Source: Charina bottae (taxonomy: Eukaryota > Chordata > Lepidosauria > Squamata > Charinaidae). Taken from it: DNA of 64,000 bases. The notes below the pieces were generated by a model. That model was given only the letters and a program-made list of their open reading frames with translations, was not told the DNA's origin and ran no database searches. The stretch is taken from contig JALMGJ010000016.1 of NCBI GenBank assembly GCA_023362775.1, positions 2,650,001 to 2,714,000 on the forward strand, written 5' to 3'. Shown here in pieces: positions 22,986 to 35,843 of the stretch. A program made the translations under genes and the position numbers. Numbering within the stretch: position 1 is the stretch's first letter; every line of letters begins with the position of its first letter.

Positions 22986-23665
22986 CATTAACGAGACATA
23001 GTCTTCTAGTCTGTACATCTGGAGGTCACCAAGATTGGAGGAAGCTGAAAGAGACTAACCATGCCACACAGGGACCATAGGCATGGCTCCTATATGGCAT
23101 GTAGCTTACCAACATGTCAGTCCTTTTAAAAACTTTTGCCTTTAAGCTTTAACCTTATTGCAATCTTCTTTAGGGTTGGAGGCCTCCAGATGGGCTTCGA
23201 CTCACAGAATTCTACAATTACCATGGCCATGCTCTAGAACTATTAAGGTATTATTGTCCACCCATGTACATACTGTAAATCATGAGAAGCTCTTAACAGA
23301 TGCATGGTCTCTCTCCCTCCAATGCAAACATAATAAAAATGTATTATCATGTAGATACTCTCTTTATTGGCCATAAAGATTGCTGTTTGCTTCTTTTCTT
23401 CAGCCTCCAAAGGAATCCTATGTAATGATGCATGTAAGAAGGCTATTCTTTTCCTGAAATCACTGAGTTCAGTTAGATCCATATACGTATTTCTATGAAA
23501 AGTAAGGCAGACCTTACTTTTATTATTTTTGCAATGGCAGTTATCTCTCATTTCTTTACCTGAAACTCTCTTTCAGTTCTGGAGACAATTAAATATTCTG
23601 CAAACTCAGAGGGGGTGTCTTGCCCACATGCCAAATGTGTTACAAGCTTTTCTGGAGAATGTAAT

Positions 23666-24150
23666 TTTATTTATTTATTTATTATTATATTTATACCCCG
23701 CCTATCCCCCCCCCAAGCGGAGGGCTCTAGGCGGCTTACATTCATTGACATCATACATTTTTTACCCGTGCGTTAGGGAAGGGGTGAGGGAACCGGCTCT
23801 TCATCCGCAGGTCAGACTATATGTCCCAGAAACCTTTGCTTCTGAGCCGGCTGCTGATGTCCAGGAAGTTGTTATTTTCGGGATCCGCCGTCCTCTGCCG
23901 TTCTCCACTGCCATCTACGGGAATCACCAGCTCTTCTTGGTCCGAGGGTGACCCTCTGAAAAGGACGCCAGCAATTGGCCCACGTGAGTGGTCCCCATTC
24001 ATCTACTTGCCATTAGCTTTCGATCTGCTGGGTAGGCAGAAGCTGGGGCTAGTGACGGGAGCTCACCCCGCCACGCGGATTCGAACTGCTGACCTCATGG
24101 TCGGCAGACTAACGGCTCAGTGGTTTAACCCGCTGAGCCACCGCGCCCCT
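23666..24150 (-). mobile_element. Composite tRNA SINE with L2-like tail, near full length
   Basis: Read on the minus strand it starts GGGGCGCGGTGGCTCAGCGG with a box B AGTTCGAATCCGCG, a tRNA-like head. Body motifs include GAGCTCCCGTCACTAGCCCC, GGCAGTGGAGAACGGCAGAGG and GTCTGACCTGCGGATGAAGAG. It ends in GTAAGCCGCCTAGAGCCCTC and GGGGATAGGCGGGGTATAAA, then (AAAT)n. The head/body is Sauria-like, whereas the tail is L2-like, so it is a chimera of two SINE/LINE traditions. The open frames over it are not genes. Confidence 0.85.
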
Positions 24151-24812
24151 TATGCCAATCTACTCCTTCTCCTACTATCCTTCTCCATACTGCATATCAC
24201 AGGTCTGAAGGTCATGAGTTCAAGGTCAGAGAGGGCAATGTGGTGGCAATATTCACTTGGTAAAAATACAGAATACAACTATTTCTCTACATTCTCTTTT
24301 GCACAAGTAAGTCTGCAGAGTGTTAACATAGTTTGGGTTACAGTGTATAGTGGAAAAGATTTAGAATCTCCTCTTGTTTCCCTTAGAGTATTCACACCAA
24401 TTGTACACAGAGGTTTTTTAGAAAACAAACCACCAGTGGCACTAATGGAGAGTGTTGTGTGCTATTTTTAATACCTACATGTAAACAGACAGGAATAGGT
24501 AGGGAAAGGTAGGGAAAAGTTTAACTCACCTTTCTCCATACACAGTAGTCCTGATTGATATTGGTGCTTCCACAGTTATTAATAAGTAATGGAAAAATAG
24601 AGAAGTAACTTCATGCTATCTACTTAATGTTATATGTAGTTTGTCTGTTAGAAAGATGAGGACATTGCCAATCCTGGGAGGAATCCCTAAATAAAGACCA
24701 GCAGAGAAATAGAAGTAATCTTCACAAAGCTTAAAGGCATTTATTTCAAACCCATTCAAAAACTTTAAGCTTTGACCATTCTCCTAAAGGGTAGGATCTT
24801 GAGGGGCAAAAT
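24151..24812. other. No gene recognised
   Basis: May belong in part to the Gypsy element at 24.8-26.75 kb (its 3' pol or LTR), but no motif supports this. Confidence 0.35.
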
Positions 24813-26747
24813 TTAGGATGGGAATGAAAACAGGAGGCTTAAATTCCCATCCTTAAAATCTCCAAATATGTGAAAAACATACTGAAATTCAGCTATTTTG
24901 ACACAGAAAATAGCATAACTTTGGACAGTTCCTGATTGCGGGAGGGAGGGGTTTTTAAAGTGGGTGGGAGATGTAAGTACATTGCCTCCCAGAGGCCTCA
25001 CATTCCTATTTCCGCTCTTAATCTCATCAACACACGGCAGCAAGCTTTCTCCTAAATCATCAGTTGTCTGGAGGAAAATTGCTGCTAACACAATATCTGA
25101 TACATCTGTTTGAATGATAAAAAGGCATATGGGGTTTGGATGGTGGAGGAGGAGCTGTGAAAGAAAAGTCTGTTTGAGTGAGTGAAAGGCCTGTTGAGCA
25201 TAGGAATGTACTTGAAGGGACCTCGTGGTGAGATGAAATATATTATTCATAAATTTCATGAAAACTGAAGGCTTGAAAGCAAGCCAAATGACATACTGTG
25301 TGTTCAAACTTGCCATAACGTTTGTCAAAGGCAGTTAAATATTTGCGCCCATCTTTCATGGAAATCATTCTGTAGGTTCCTCTAACTTGATAAATATTAC
25401 TGCTTGGTGTAGCAGTATTAAGAGTTCAGAGATGAGAGGAAGAGGATAGAGATCCCTAACATCTACAGTGTTTAGAAGTCCATAAACATAAATGGCACCA
25501 AAAGGACCATCTTCCTTTTAACCAAAAAGATTGAGGCACTTACCGGTGATAAAGAGGAGAGAGTAAATTCCTTCTGCAAGTTTCATCAAGAACTTTTTTG
25601 GGCAATCCTATTCCAGGAATAATTTCTTTCAGTAGGATGTTGTGCTTTGGGAAGAAGTTTTATACAGCAGTCCTAAAACTGAAGGGAAGGGAATGTTTGT
25701 GCCCGTTCTTTCCCAATAGTGCTAGCATAACCAGAGTATTTTAAACATACTATGCAGGAAAGATATTTCAAGTTCTGGAAGCAATGAGATTGGAGTTCCT
25801 GAAAGTCAAATGTAATGAATTTTCATTCCCAGAGTATGGATTTGAAACCAATCCATCCTTAATACCACAGGAAAATGCAAAATAAAAGTCAAATGGTGTG
25901 TAGAGATTCTTCACAGTTACAGAGGATAAGAAAGGGTCTCAGAGATCCTGCCATCGATGGTTTCCATCTTCATTGGAGCTTCTATGGGTTGAATGGACAA
26001 TAAATATTTGCTTGCAATGGAAGAGTCTATAACAGAGCTTTCCAAACTGTATGTTGGGACACGTTAGTGTGTCGGCTGCAGGGTCTGGGTGTGTCGCGGC
26101 TGCTGCTGCCTCCAAACCTGCCCTGCAAGGATTCCGTGCAGGTCCTAGTGCCTGCCTTCTGCCCTGCTGTAAGAGTGTGTCGTGAAATGATGCATGTCTA
26201 AAAAGTCTGTCACCAACATGAAAAGTTTGGAAAGCTCTGGTCTATAAAGTTATCTGTGGTGCCAAAACCTATTATGGACCAGAGCTATGTTGCAGAGTTT
26301 GAGGGTGAAGAATAACATGAGATACCAAATGATAGTGCCTTGTATCGTAGATATGAGCCACACTTAATTTTCAGATGCTCTCCTCTGAAGAGGAGGGAGG
26401 GGAAGGGGAGTGGAGACTGACTTTTATTCCGACAAGCCAGTTATGGAGCACTTAGGCCATCTTCTCACAGCATGCTATCCTTTTCCAGAGATATGGCACT
26501 TAGCTGCTGCCTCAGACAGGAAGGTCTTAACAGGGCATTCTTGGGGTAAATGGCCAGATCCTCCACAATATAAATGTAGGCCATGTTTGTACTGGTGTTG
26601 TTTCTCTATACCTGATAGTAGATCCCTGCTGGCTCCCATGGGTTCAACATCCAAACTCTTTGATGAGTGAACAAAGGAGGGAAAGAATGAATGAAAGGGA
26701 ATAGAAGCATTTCTCTCTTCCATCAGAAGTCTGCCACAACTATTCAT
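24813..26747 (-). pseudogene. Decayed Ty3/Gypsy-type LTR retrotransposon (gag and pol fragments)
   Basis: Minus strand, 5' to 3': a gag frame at 26475-26747 with a retroviral-type zinc knuckle (LYCGGSGHLPQECP). A pol region follows with traces of reverse transcriptase near 25550-25500 and a clear stretch at 25400-25260 (GTYRMISMKDGRKY, AFDKRYGKFEH). Then come FMNNIF near 25230 and the RT/RNase H connection (AFHSLKQTFLSQLLL..HPNP) at about 25160. The YxDD catalytic segment is missing between FMNNIF and the connection, and frameshifts and stops occur throughout. LTRs were not identified. A hAT miniature element (26033-26239) interrupts it. Not functional. Confidence 0.75.
26033..26239. mobile_element. 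hAT miniature element, CAGRGCTTTCCAAA family
   Basis: Terminal inverted repeats CAGAGCTTTCCAAACT and AGTTTGGAAAGCTCTG, flanked by a perfect 8-bp target duplication GTCTATAA (26025-26032, 26240-26247). The 207-bp interior contains GTGTGTCGCGG and GTGTGTCGTG motifs shared with the family members at 36991 and 56213. No coding capacity. Confidence 0.93.
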
Positions 26748-27877
26748 GTCTTTTATTAATAACCAAGTCGAGCTGAATTAATGTTTCCATGGTACCTGAG
26801 ATCCCCTGTTGAATTAACATTTTTCTGTGGTGATGTCATCACTCTAAGATCCTGAACTAACTTTTAGAATTCTGGTAGGCTACAAAGAAATTATTTCATG
26901 AGGCTGAGTGCCTGCCTTATCCTGTGGTTTGGTCTACGTATGTTGTTTGAACTGATATTTATGATATGGGTTTTTTTTATAAAAGTTACTCAGATTCAGT
27001 GGAATTGAGCAGAATATATATTTTGTAAAATAAACCAATGCAAATTTCATACTTCCTGAAATATATTTTAGCCTTTCATTCATAACTACACTATCATTTC
27101 CCTGCACATACCCATCAGCTCCACTCTGTAGGATTAGACTTTCATTCAGTTCTATTATATATTTCCATTTTCTTTCTGTATGTTTATCTGTTTTGACTCT
27201 TTTTCTCCCCTCTTTTTTTCTTTCTTTTTTTCTTTTCTGTTTTATTTGCTTGCTAAAAGCCATAATAAAAAAAATTGGAATTGCCTTTTTCTCTTAGTTT
27301 CAGACACATACTTATTTTTTTAAATCCATTTCATGTATTAATTCATGTTCTTTACTATTCTTTATTAAACATATTAGTATGCTGCCACAATCAAAAGTAA
27401 CTCTCAGCAGCTCATATAGAAAGCCTCTTACTCTTTTTACATTCTAAGTCACAATTTTCCTTATCATCATCATCATATGAGCCTGTAGATATTGACTTCC
27501 ACTGCTTATCATGGTCCATTGAGGCTTTCACATGTTGTTGTTTTTTAGTATGATAGAGAAAATGTAGACTAAAATACCAACCATAGTCAGACCTGTACTA
27601 CATGCGGAATTTCCTGCTAACAGGATAGACAGTACTGGTTGGTTCTGGAACATTTTGACCAGTATGTCATAAGTACAATTAAAGTTCAATTTTATCTCAA
27701 GCAAGCTCACACCATATTATGCAAGCTGGGATCTTTAACTGACAAACTACTTTGCAAGGCAAAATATTGTTGCCATGGTCCCAACAGTGGGATAATGTTC
27801 AATCTCCAACTCAGAGATGTGTTTTACCACTTTAACTAAAGAAAAGTCAAATGCCAATATTTAGCATGAGCTTCTAT

Positions 27878-27881
<4 letters not shown>
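26748..27881. other. No gene recognised
   Basis: AT-rich sequence with a CTTTTTTTCTTT-like tract near 27210-27235. Nothing else assigned. Confidence 0.4.

Positions 27882-27923
<42 letters not shown>
27882..27923. repeat. (AAT)n microsatellite
   Basis: About 14 perfect AAT units. Confidence 0.97.
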
Positions 27924-27925
<2 letters not shown>

Positions 27926-29799
27926 AGTTAGATAGTAATGACTTATCTACTCTATTTCTTTTAATACAGTACTTCTAAAAATCAGGGATGAATCTGAGAT
28001 TCAAGCAGGAAAATATACTGCATAACATGGTTGTCTTTGATCCATATATGGCAGTATGAAATAGAAGATACTTCTTTTCAAATTAATATCAAAATTTGAA
28101 ATAAGTTCTTACCCATTGGAAAAATGTATGTGTTGGGGGGATGGGGGAGGAGGAAGAATTTGCAATACTTTAACAACAATAATAATGGAATGAAGAATGT
28201 CTTAAAAGCCTTATCTGTACCATGAATTCATAAGAGTTGAGACAGTCAGGAGGAAAGGTGAAGGGGAGAAAATCGTACTGGACCTTCTAGCTTAGGGTGA
28301 ACATATTAGTGATGTTGTCAACTGGCGTTAATGATGGAGTCACCAAGTTACAAAAAGAAAATTGGTGAATTTGCTTGAGATCTTCTTCCTCTTTATCAAC
28401 ATTTGACAACCTTTCACTGCAGTCTTTGGCAAAACATTAGTATATTGATAAGGTACTAGAATTATTCATCTCAGATATAGGGGACACTTACAAATAGTTC
28501 CTGATTGCACATTTCTTGATTTAAGTATTGATTGTCTTTTCATCAGAGCAAAAATAATTCATTTGGGCTGGAGGTTTTTTTTTTTTGTGTGTGTGGTAAT
28601 TTCCCATAATAAAGGCAACGTTCTCTTACTTGTATTATCTGTTCTTGTTTTATCAAATACAGGTATTTTAGCTCTAAATAGTTGGGGCCATTTCCAAGTC
28701 TGACCTTTCAAGCCTTCAATGACTGGGTCCTTAGTATTTGAGGAAGCATCTGCATCCATATGTATGTTCCCACTGCTTCATCTGCAAATAAGATGCTAGT
28801 CTATGTCCGGCTTCATTTTGAACCTGTCAGCTGTAGAGCCAGGCAACCATTTTCTGTAACACCCTCATGGATGAGGTTCACACAGTCCCCTTGCTGGCAC
28901 ATTTTCTGGAATCACATTGTAAATTGGCTTTTTCAAATAACATTTCCTGCTGAGAAACTGGATGTGTTTTAACTGCTGTGTTTGCTTTTATTTGTTTTTT
29001 TTTTTGTGCCTATTATCTAGCTCTTCTGACTGTGGCTTTATTAACAATTTTATATGTCTGCAGTTAAATGCATTTTTTTGTGATTTGACAACATTGCCAT
29101 TCTCAGTGTCATGCTGGGCAGAAAGAATGCAACACAAACAACCACACAAACAAACTTGTTGTCCCCGTCCATGCTTTATTCAGATTCAATAATTGGAAGG
29201 ATGAATTTTCTGCTCATTTGCGAAGTCTTTCAGCTGAACTTGGTTCAATCACTATCTCTCAACTTGCAGTGGAGTAAAAATCAAATCAAATCAAATCAAA
29301 TCAATCCAATCATTTATTTAATGTCAGAGAAGGCAAAAGTGATTTAACACATAAGCAGAAATTAAATTTGTGGAAATGAAATGAAGTCAAATTATTTTGT
29401 TTAACCTCACTCCCTAAACTTGGGAGTGAGCCTCTGGCATTCCACTCAAAATCTTGCACCTATGTTAAAATCTAGTCATTCTTCCAATTCACACCTCCAA
29501 AATGCACAAAGAAATATGTTGATTAAGAGAAAGTTTGCCCCAAATGCACATGATAATCAAGCATCCACAAATGCATTAGCTAGCAGGCAAGCTCTTTGAA
29601 CAAAGTGTGTAATCTATGAAAAGGATATATAGTAATATGTCCTAGGAGAAATGCACATAACACATCAGAATTTTCATGTGATTTTGTTTAAATCAATTTC
29701 TCATTGATGAAGAAACAGATCAGAATGGAGGTGAAGGCTCCCACATTGAGCTCAACTCATTATTACATAAGGCATGTAGTTTCCTTAGTAAAAATATGT
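27924..29799. other. Gene-free stretch
   Basis: Open frames up to 78 codons without recognisable motifs. A short (AAATC)n run lies at about 29279-29301. Confidence 0.4.
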
Positions 29800-29942
29800 A
29801 AATAGTTTGCTATTGTCACCTTCTGAGATTTTTTTTTCAACTTCCCAGCTTAGCATATAACTCCAGGACTTCTAACTGGCCTCTCATCCATATAATCCAT
29901 ATAATAATTAGGTCCAGCCCTGTTTAGTTTTTTTAAATCAAT
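29800..29942 (-). mobile_element. 5S rRNA-derived SINE, degraded
   Basis: On the minus strand AAACTAAACAGGGCTGGACC corresponds to the 5S AAGCTAAGCAGGGTCGGGCC segment, followed by GGATGAGAGGCC and the family body GGGAAGTTGAAAAAA. Older than the copies at 11.8 and 22.8 kb. Confidence 0.65.
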
Positions 29943-30559
29943 CAAGTGGGATAAGTGCAGATCCTTGCAGAGTGGAATGATAGATTAAAAATCAGATAAA
30001 CCGATATTTGATGTATGAACTTGTGTTATATATTTTAAAATTATCCTTGGTAGTTTTTGTTGGGCTAGAGTGAGTGTGACAAACTGCAGTGTGATCTCAA
30101 TCATTTTCTTATGACCAAAACATACAAAGAAATGAATTGGCATCATTTTAGTGGCTAACATTTACCCGGGATCCAGGCTTTTCTGTATAAATGGATGGCA
30201 ATGCTATTATTATATAACACTGCTGGAGAGGCTATTTTGCATTTAATGATTATTTACAGTATAAAATGATGGACAATGATTCCTAGTTTCAAATGGGAGT
30301 TGAGGTATGTTTCCCTAGGATTCTTTTCTTCTTTTGCCCATACCCTGAAATATTGCAACTGAGCAACATTTTACATAAGAAGTGCACGTTGTCATTTTGA
30401 AATGAAGCTTTGCAGCAGGGGGCAAATAAAGTCACCTTCTCTGGGCTGCACTTTGAAGGCTTCCAAACAAAAACACACATTTGATTCCAGACAGGAAGGA
30501 AAACCAGCAGTTTTTGTTATTATCTCCATTGGCAGGTGGTATTGTTCAGACCTCTCTCT

Positions 30560-30747
30560 TCCTTCCTTCCTTCCTTCCTTCCTTCCTTCCTTCCTTCCTT
30601 CCTTCCTTCCTTCCTTCCTTCCTTCCTTCCTTCCTTCTCTCTCTCTCTCTCTCTCTCTCTCGCTCTCTTTCTCTCTTTTTTTTCTTCTTTCTTTTTTCTT
30701 CTTTCTTTTTTCTTCTTTCTTTTTTCTTCTTTCTTCTTCCTTTCTTT
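30560..30747. repeat. Compound pyrimidine microsatellite (CCTT)n-(CT)n-(TTTTTTCTTC)n
   Basis: About 19 CCTT units run into about 13 CT units and then four imperfect TTTTTTCTTC-type units. Open frames across it (FLPS, KEGR repeats) are low-complexity translation. Confidence 0.97.
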
Positions 30748-31536
30748 TCCTGAGTAAATAACATCAGGAGATACATGAAGAAAACCTGACTTTATTTTTT
30801 TTCCAATAAATGACATTATTTCCAGATTGAGACTGTTGTCCCCAGCGGTATGAGAGCTCATAATGGCTTGTTCATTTCATTCTTAAACATGAATGTAAAG
30901 TAGAGAAGAGATATAGTTGAAGGAAGCTCATTAAGCGCATGCTGCACATCTCCCATTGTAATCCATGAGATTTAGAAGGACTTAACTTTGGTTGGGTTCT
31001 GCCCTTCTAAAAGTTATACTTTTCATGTTATATTTGGCCTCCTGTGACCTTTTTTTTAAAAAAAAACACAACGAAGAAATAAACTATGGAACTATTGATG
31101 TGTTGCTTCTTTGGGGCTGTAGCTGAGATATACCTAAAAGGGAATTAAATTAATGGAAGATAGAACTAGAAATAGGGTGGCCATGGGATTAGCCATAATA
31201 GCTAATTGGGGATTTCATACTCAGAAGTAATAATTGGAGACTCCAGTGATAGCATATAGGTGCTATACCGAACAACCCAAGTTTAAAATATCTATTTTCT
31301 GTTTACTGAGCTCCAAATGCTACATGTACATTCAGAAAGTTTTGTCTCAAGGTCAGGGTCAGAACAACACTGTTTTGTTTTGTGCTTGGAACAAAACTTC
31401 CCTGCCTTGAGTGGCAGTCTTTTAAGTGCTGAAGGAGAATTTTGAAGGTCAGGCTAAAAGCCCCTAGCTCAAATACACTTTCCCAGGGAAAGTAAAATTG
31501 TCAGCTCAGCCATAAGAACATTGAGAAGGCCAAGGG
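30748..31536. other. No gene recognised
   Basis: Nothing supported. Confidence 0.4.
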
Positions 31537-31540
31537 ATGT

Positions 31541-31954
31541 TGATAAACTAGGAAAACTTACTGGAAGCAGAGCTGGGGGAAAGGAAAACAAAGTCACTCC
31601 TTAGAAAGTACTGTAACTATGTTTGTGGAATGTTGCCTCTTCGTTCTTTCAAAACTCCCTTGTCTCTGTAGTCCTTTCCTGTTACATCATAGTTACATCC
31701 TAACTGCCCCACTAGGTACATGACACATTACATCCAATCAAATACTTGTTGTTGTCTATACCCAGTACAGCACCTTGATATGGTATCCAATTAAATGTAT
31801 ATTCTAACCTGCATAAGTTTATAAATAGAGACTGTAGCTCCTCCCCTCTTTAGGCTAGTCTTTTCTTCCACTGCTGCCAATAAAGTAATGTGGGCTTCGT
31901 TGTAATGTGTCCTGCTCAGTGGTTCAAATATACCGCTCGGAAAATTCTCCAACA
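31541..31954 (+). mobile_element. Probable solo LTR
   Basis: The 414-bp segment begins TGATAAACTAGG, ends TCTCCAACA and is flanked by ATGT on both sides (31537-31540, 31955-31958), giving TG...CA ends with a 4-bp target duplication. Inside, a TATA box TTTATAAATAGAG near 31820 and AATAAA at 31879-31884 are spaced as in a U3-R-U5 LTR, with a T/G-rich downstream element. No internal viral genes adjoin it. The duplication is short, so boundaries are less certain than those of the LTR at 21.5 kb. Confidence 0.65.
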
Positions 31955-31958
31955 ATGT

Positions 31959-33310
31959 CCTAGGCAGTTTTGAGAGCTGCAGTTGAATTTTTTGCAGCTT
32001 GTGGATTGTTGTTCTTTAAATGCCATGCCTAGCCAAACAGCCTGCAAAAGAAAGAAGATAAATGAAGGTAAAGGTAGGCAGATAAATGTGAAGTGATGTG
32101 TGGGTGTCCGTGTAATTTGTTTCACACAAGATCATTGCTAATGCTGATGAGACTACAGGCTTATTTAGTCATTTAAGCTGCAAATGCAAAGATTACTACT
32201 AATACTAATTTGGGTTGATTTGTTGATAATATGTGTCAGCACTGTGCATGCTCTCATGCCTTGCTGATGTTAAGTTTCAGGAGGAACTTAAATACATTTT
32301 TTTTGCTAATTTGTACAAATTGGGATAGTGGTTTATATATGTGTCTATTCCTCTTGTAATGATTATTATATATGCAAGATTAAACCAGCAGCATTTTTTC
32401 TGCAGTGACAAAATTGTCCAGAATTGATTTTATTTTATTTTTTTAATATGCTTATTAAAAAAAAAACCCAAAACATTATCTTGGCCAATTTTTCTGTAGG
32501 TGGTGTAAGGTTCCCCAAGGGAAGCAAAAACATGGATGAAGATTTCCAGAAACTCAATACAAAACATATAGTTAGGACTGTATCCTTAATGTAACTCAAA
32601 AAAGGAAGCCATTATAACTGTTGACAATTGCTGAGCTGTTAAAAGTAAATTCCAAAACTTTTACCTCCTTTTGGTTCAAATCTAGCACCTGTGCTTCCCA
32701 CATATCTCTATAACTGGTCTTTTGTTTATCCATATTCATTCATACGTGTAGTTGCATTATATTCCATATATTTCTGCCCTGGGAATTTCTAGCTACTAAG
32801 GAAACCCTAACAGATTGAGTCAAGGTAGCAATCAGTCCAGACTATCTACTCTTGTGTCACTGGGTGATCAACAAAGGAGCAAAGGGCCTGCTCCAAGTTC
32901 TCAGTATAGCTGGAACATTCATAACATTTTAAATTTAGTTCTGAGGTACTTGGAACATTTAAGCTATTTCTGATTTTTTTAAAAAACTGAGCATCATGAA
33001 CTTGGAATGTTCCAATGGGCAAGGATATTTTGTTCCAAGTTCAAAACATAATGTGTTTCCCATTTCATGTACACCCCAGGCCTTGGAGTGACATATATGT
33101 TTCCTTCATCTATATAATACCTTTCCATTAAGATATCACACATGGCCTTTCCCTTGCTTGTCCTCATAGCAATCCCTAGCTGGTTTACGCTGAGAAATAT
33201 TAGTGGAAATCATCCAAGGAGCTTCATGATGGATGGAGAGTCAACCTGGAGAATCTTACATTCTAATTCACTGACTAATTCAGTTAAACAACAACTGATA
33301 ATTTCTTGAT
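31959..33310. other. No gene recognised
   Basis: AT-rich sequence with no assigned repeats or genes. Confidence 0.4.
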
Positions 33311-33480
33311 TTCTTGATTTTTATTTATTTATTCAATTTATATAGCCACCAATCTCATATAGGTGACTCTGGGTGGCTACCAAGATTAAAACCACAACAA
33401 AACATAATAACAAAATACAAATATCCAATAAAACTCATTAAAACAAAATTTAAAATGTTAAAAAAAACAATCAGTGGCAT
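33311..33480 (-). mobile_element. L2-type LINE 3' tail fragment, old
   Basis: On the plus strand TTTATTTATTTATTCAATTTATA is followed by GCCACC.ATCTCATATAGGTGACTCTGGGTGGC, the reverse complement of a diverged GCCACCCAGAGTC tail with (AAAT)n. Confidence 0.65.
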
Positions 33481-35843
33481 TTACAATCCATACATCAATC
33501 CATACATCACGAGTAGTGACATGATTACCAGAAATTACATAGATTCTAGCCAGTATAGCACTTTGTCCTTCCTCTGCTAGGGAGAAATGATTAAGAATGC
33601 TGGTGTAGGTGGCTGCATATTTTGTTTCAGGATTTATTTAAATCCAATGAGGGCACAAGTACATAATTCTTTTTACTTATTTTAAAATTAGGGTCTAGTC
33701 CTCAGACTTGCAATTAGTCTATACCCCTCCCTGAGGGCAGGGTCATATGAGCAAGAGTCACCAGTTCCTTTCATGCATATGCTGAAACTGTAGGAGTTTG
33801 GAGCAGAACCTAAGTTTGCACCCTATATTGTATGGACTATAGATATTTGCAAATGTTGGGGTTGCAGCCAATACTGCCAATGGCATTGAAGGCAGAGCTT
33901 GTATCTACAGTACCTACGTACATTAGACTTTGTGTGGGGAGAGAGAAGTGTAATCATGTGTAGTCTGGACAGTGGCTGAATGCCCGACTAGGAGGACTCA
34001 GATAAATCTTCATTAGAGCCTTACTTTACTTGAATCAGGTACAAAGCTTATTTCATATCAAGGGCAGGAAGGATGGCTGCATTATAGTTTAACATAGCCA
34101 TAGGTTTTCTGATTTCTTGATGAGGAGCAACTGCTTTATCAAAAACTGTGGCATATCTGTCTCTTTTTCTATGCATCCATGACAGAGAAAGAACATTTTG
34201 CACATGCCCCAATTGTGAGATGTGATCAAAGGTCCCTTCCATTTTGTAATTCTGCTCTGCATTCTGGCAAGTGTAGTAAGCAAATTAGCTGAAATGAGAT
34301 ACCTGTGGCCATAGTCTTATTTAGGCTGATACGCCTTACAAATAGCCACAGCCATAATTAGGATCATAGTGAGCCTGCAGTAATGCACCATGATCTAAGA
34401 CTTGTGAAGTTTTTCAAAGAGGTTCATTTTCCTAGGGAATAGCAAGGTCAACATAAGGCAATAGCAGCAGGGGGGAAATTTATGTCAGACTATTATGAGC
34501 ACTAAAGTAGCTAAAGATGTCCTTCACTAATGTACCCAAGGAATAAGCAGTTAGTGCATTGGGGATGCAACTTTAACCTTCGCATTGAGATTGCTGACGA
34601 GGGGACCCATTACTGACCATTCTGAAGAAAAATGTTTCCCATGGGCTAAAAGCATCAATCCCTTTTGCAAAGGTTGCTAACCATCTGCCTGAAGAAAATT
34701 CATTTGCCTGCTGCTAGACTGACCTTAGGTTGAACTATAGACCTGAATATAACAGTTGCTCCAACATTCTAGGAAAAAAAAGATACTTGGGTCTAATGTA
34801 TATAAAATCTGTCTTTATGACGAGCTTCCAGTCTCTAATTCCACACACACAGACACACTCACAAACCATGTTTATATTAGTCATGCATTGTAACTCAGAC
34901 TTTTTAAAAACTGTTTTTAAAGCCCAAGTAGTTTGTAGAAAGTATGCCTCTTTTCCCCTTAAGATCTCACAAAGAGCAGCTTCACATTTTGATAAATTAA
35001 CTATGTCAAAACATTTACATTCAATAGCTACATTCCAGCATTCAGTATATACTGAAAAGAGATAAATGGGTATGCCAAAATGCAGGCAGTTTCCAACATA
35101 TTTCTCCTTGTAATGGCATGGGTTTTTCTTCATTTTCTTCATTGTTCTTCCAATCTATATGCAGCTTCTTAGACATCAAGCTTTCTAGAGTGGAAGTAAA
35201 TATTTGCCATGTTCACACTGAAGAAACAGCCAGGCATCTTGGCTTATTAAATCACAATATGAACAAGCAGCATTCTTGTTGGTATTCACTGCCACTTCAT
35301 TCTTCCTGTTTCTGTTAGTGGATAAGGATAATTTATAATGTTGGTGTACTGGCAAACCACCACTAAAGGATTGATCTCCTTCTCTTCTTCAAGAAAAGGA
35401 GAGCAGTTGCCCTGGAAAGGGAGTTGGTGTGGGAATAATGATGGTAAGATGAAAAAGAGACAGGCACAGGAGCAGCCTAGAGATAAGGAGAGTCCCTTCA
35501 ACATCATATCTAGGGCTAGGTTCAACTAACAGATTTGTCTATCATGATCACAATCCTCAAAATAACCAGATAGGCAAAACATGCAGAACATGGCATCTGG
35601 AATTTTTTCCAGCTCTCTTACCAGCTGTGGTCATAATAAGTGTCTATTTTTATTTCTTGTAATGAAGTAAAACATTACATATCTGTGCTGAGTTTCTACT
35701 CTCCTCTCATGTTGTGTTTATTTGTGTCTATGTGCACTAGGAAGTACAAAGCATACTGCATATTGGTGTTTTAAATATTCCAGAAACGCTTAGCAATTGA
35801 GAGATCAATAAAGACACAAAAAACTTTTTTACAGCAAACATTA
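33481..35843. other. Gene-free stretch
   Basis: Open frames up to 135 codons (34735-35142 minus) show no domain I can recognise. Confidence 0.4.

Noticed and set aside
23821..24471. 216-codon plus-strand frame
   Set aside because: Mostly antisense to the composite SINE; no conserved protein motif.
30402..30861. Open frames of 73-119 codons with FLPS/KEGR repeats
   Set aside because: Microsatellite translation, low complexity only.
34735..35142. 135-codon minus-strand frame with several cysteines
   Set aside because: No recognisable domain, no splice or repeat context; likely chance.
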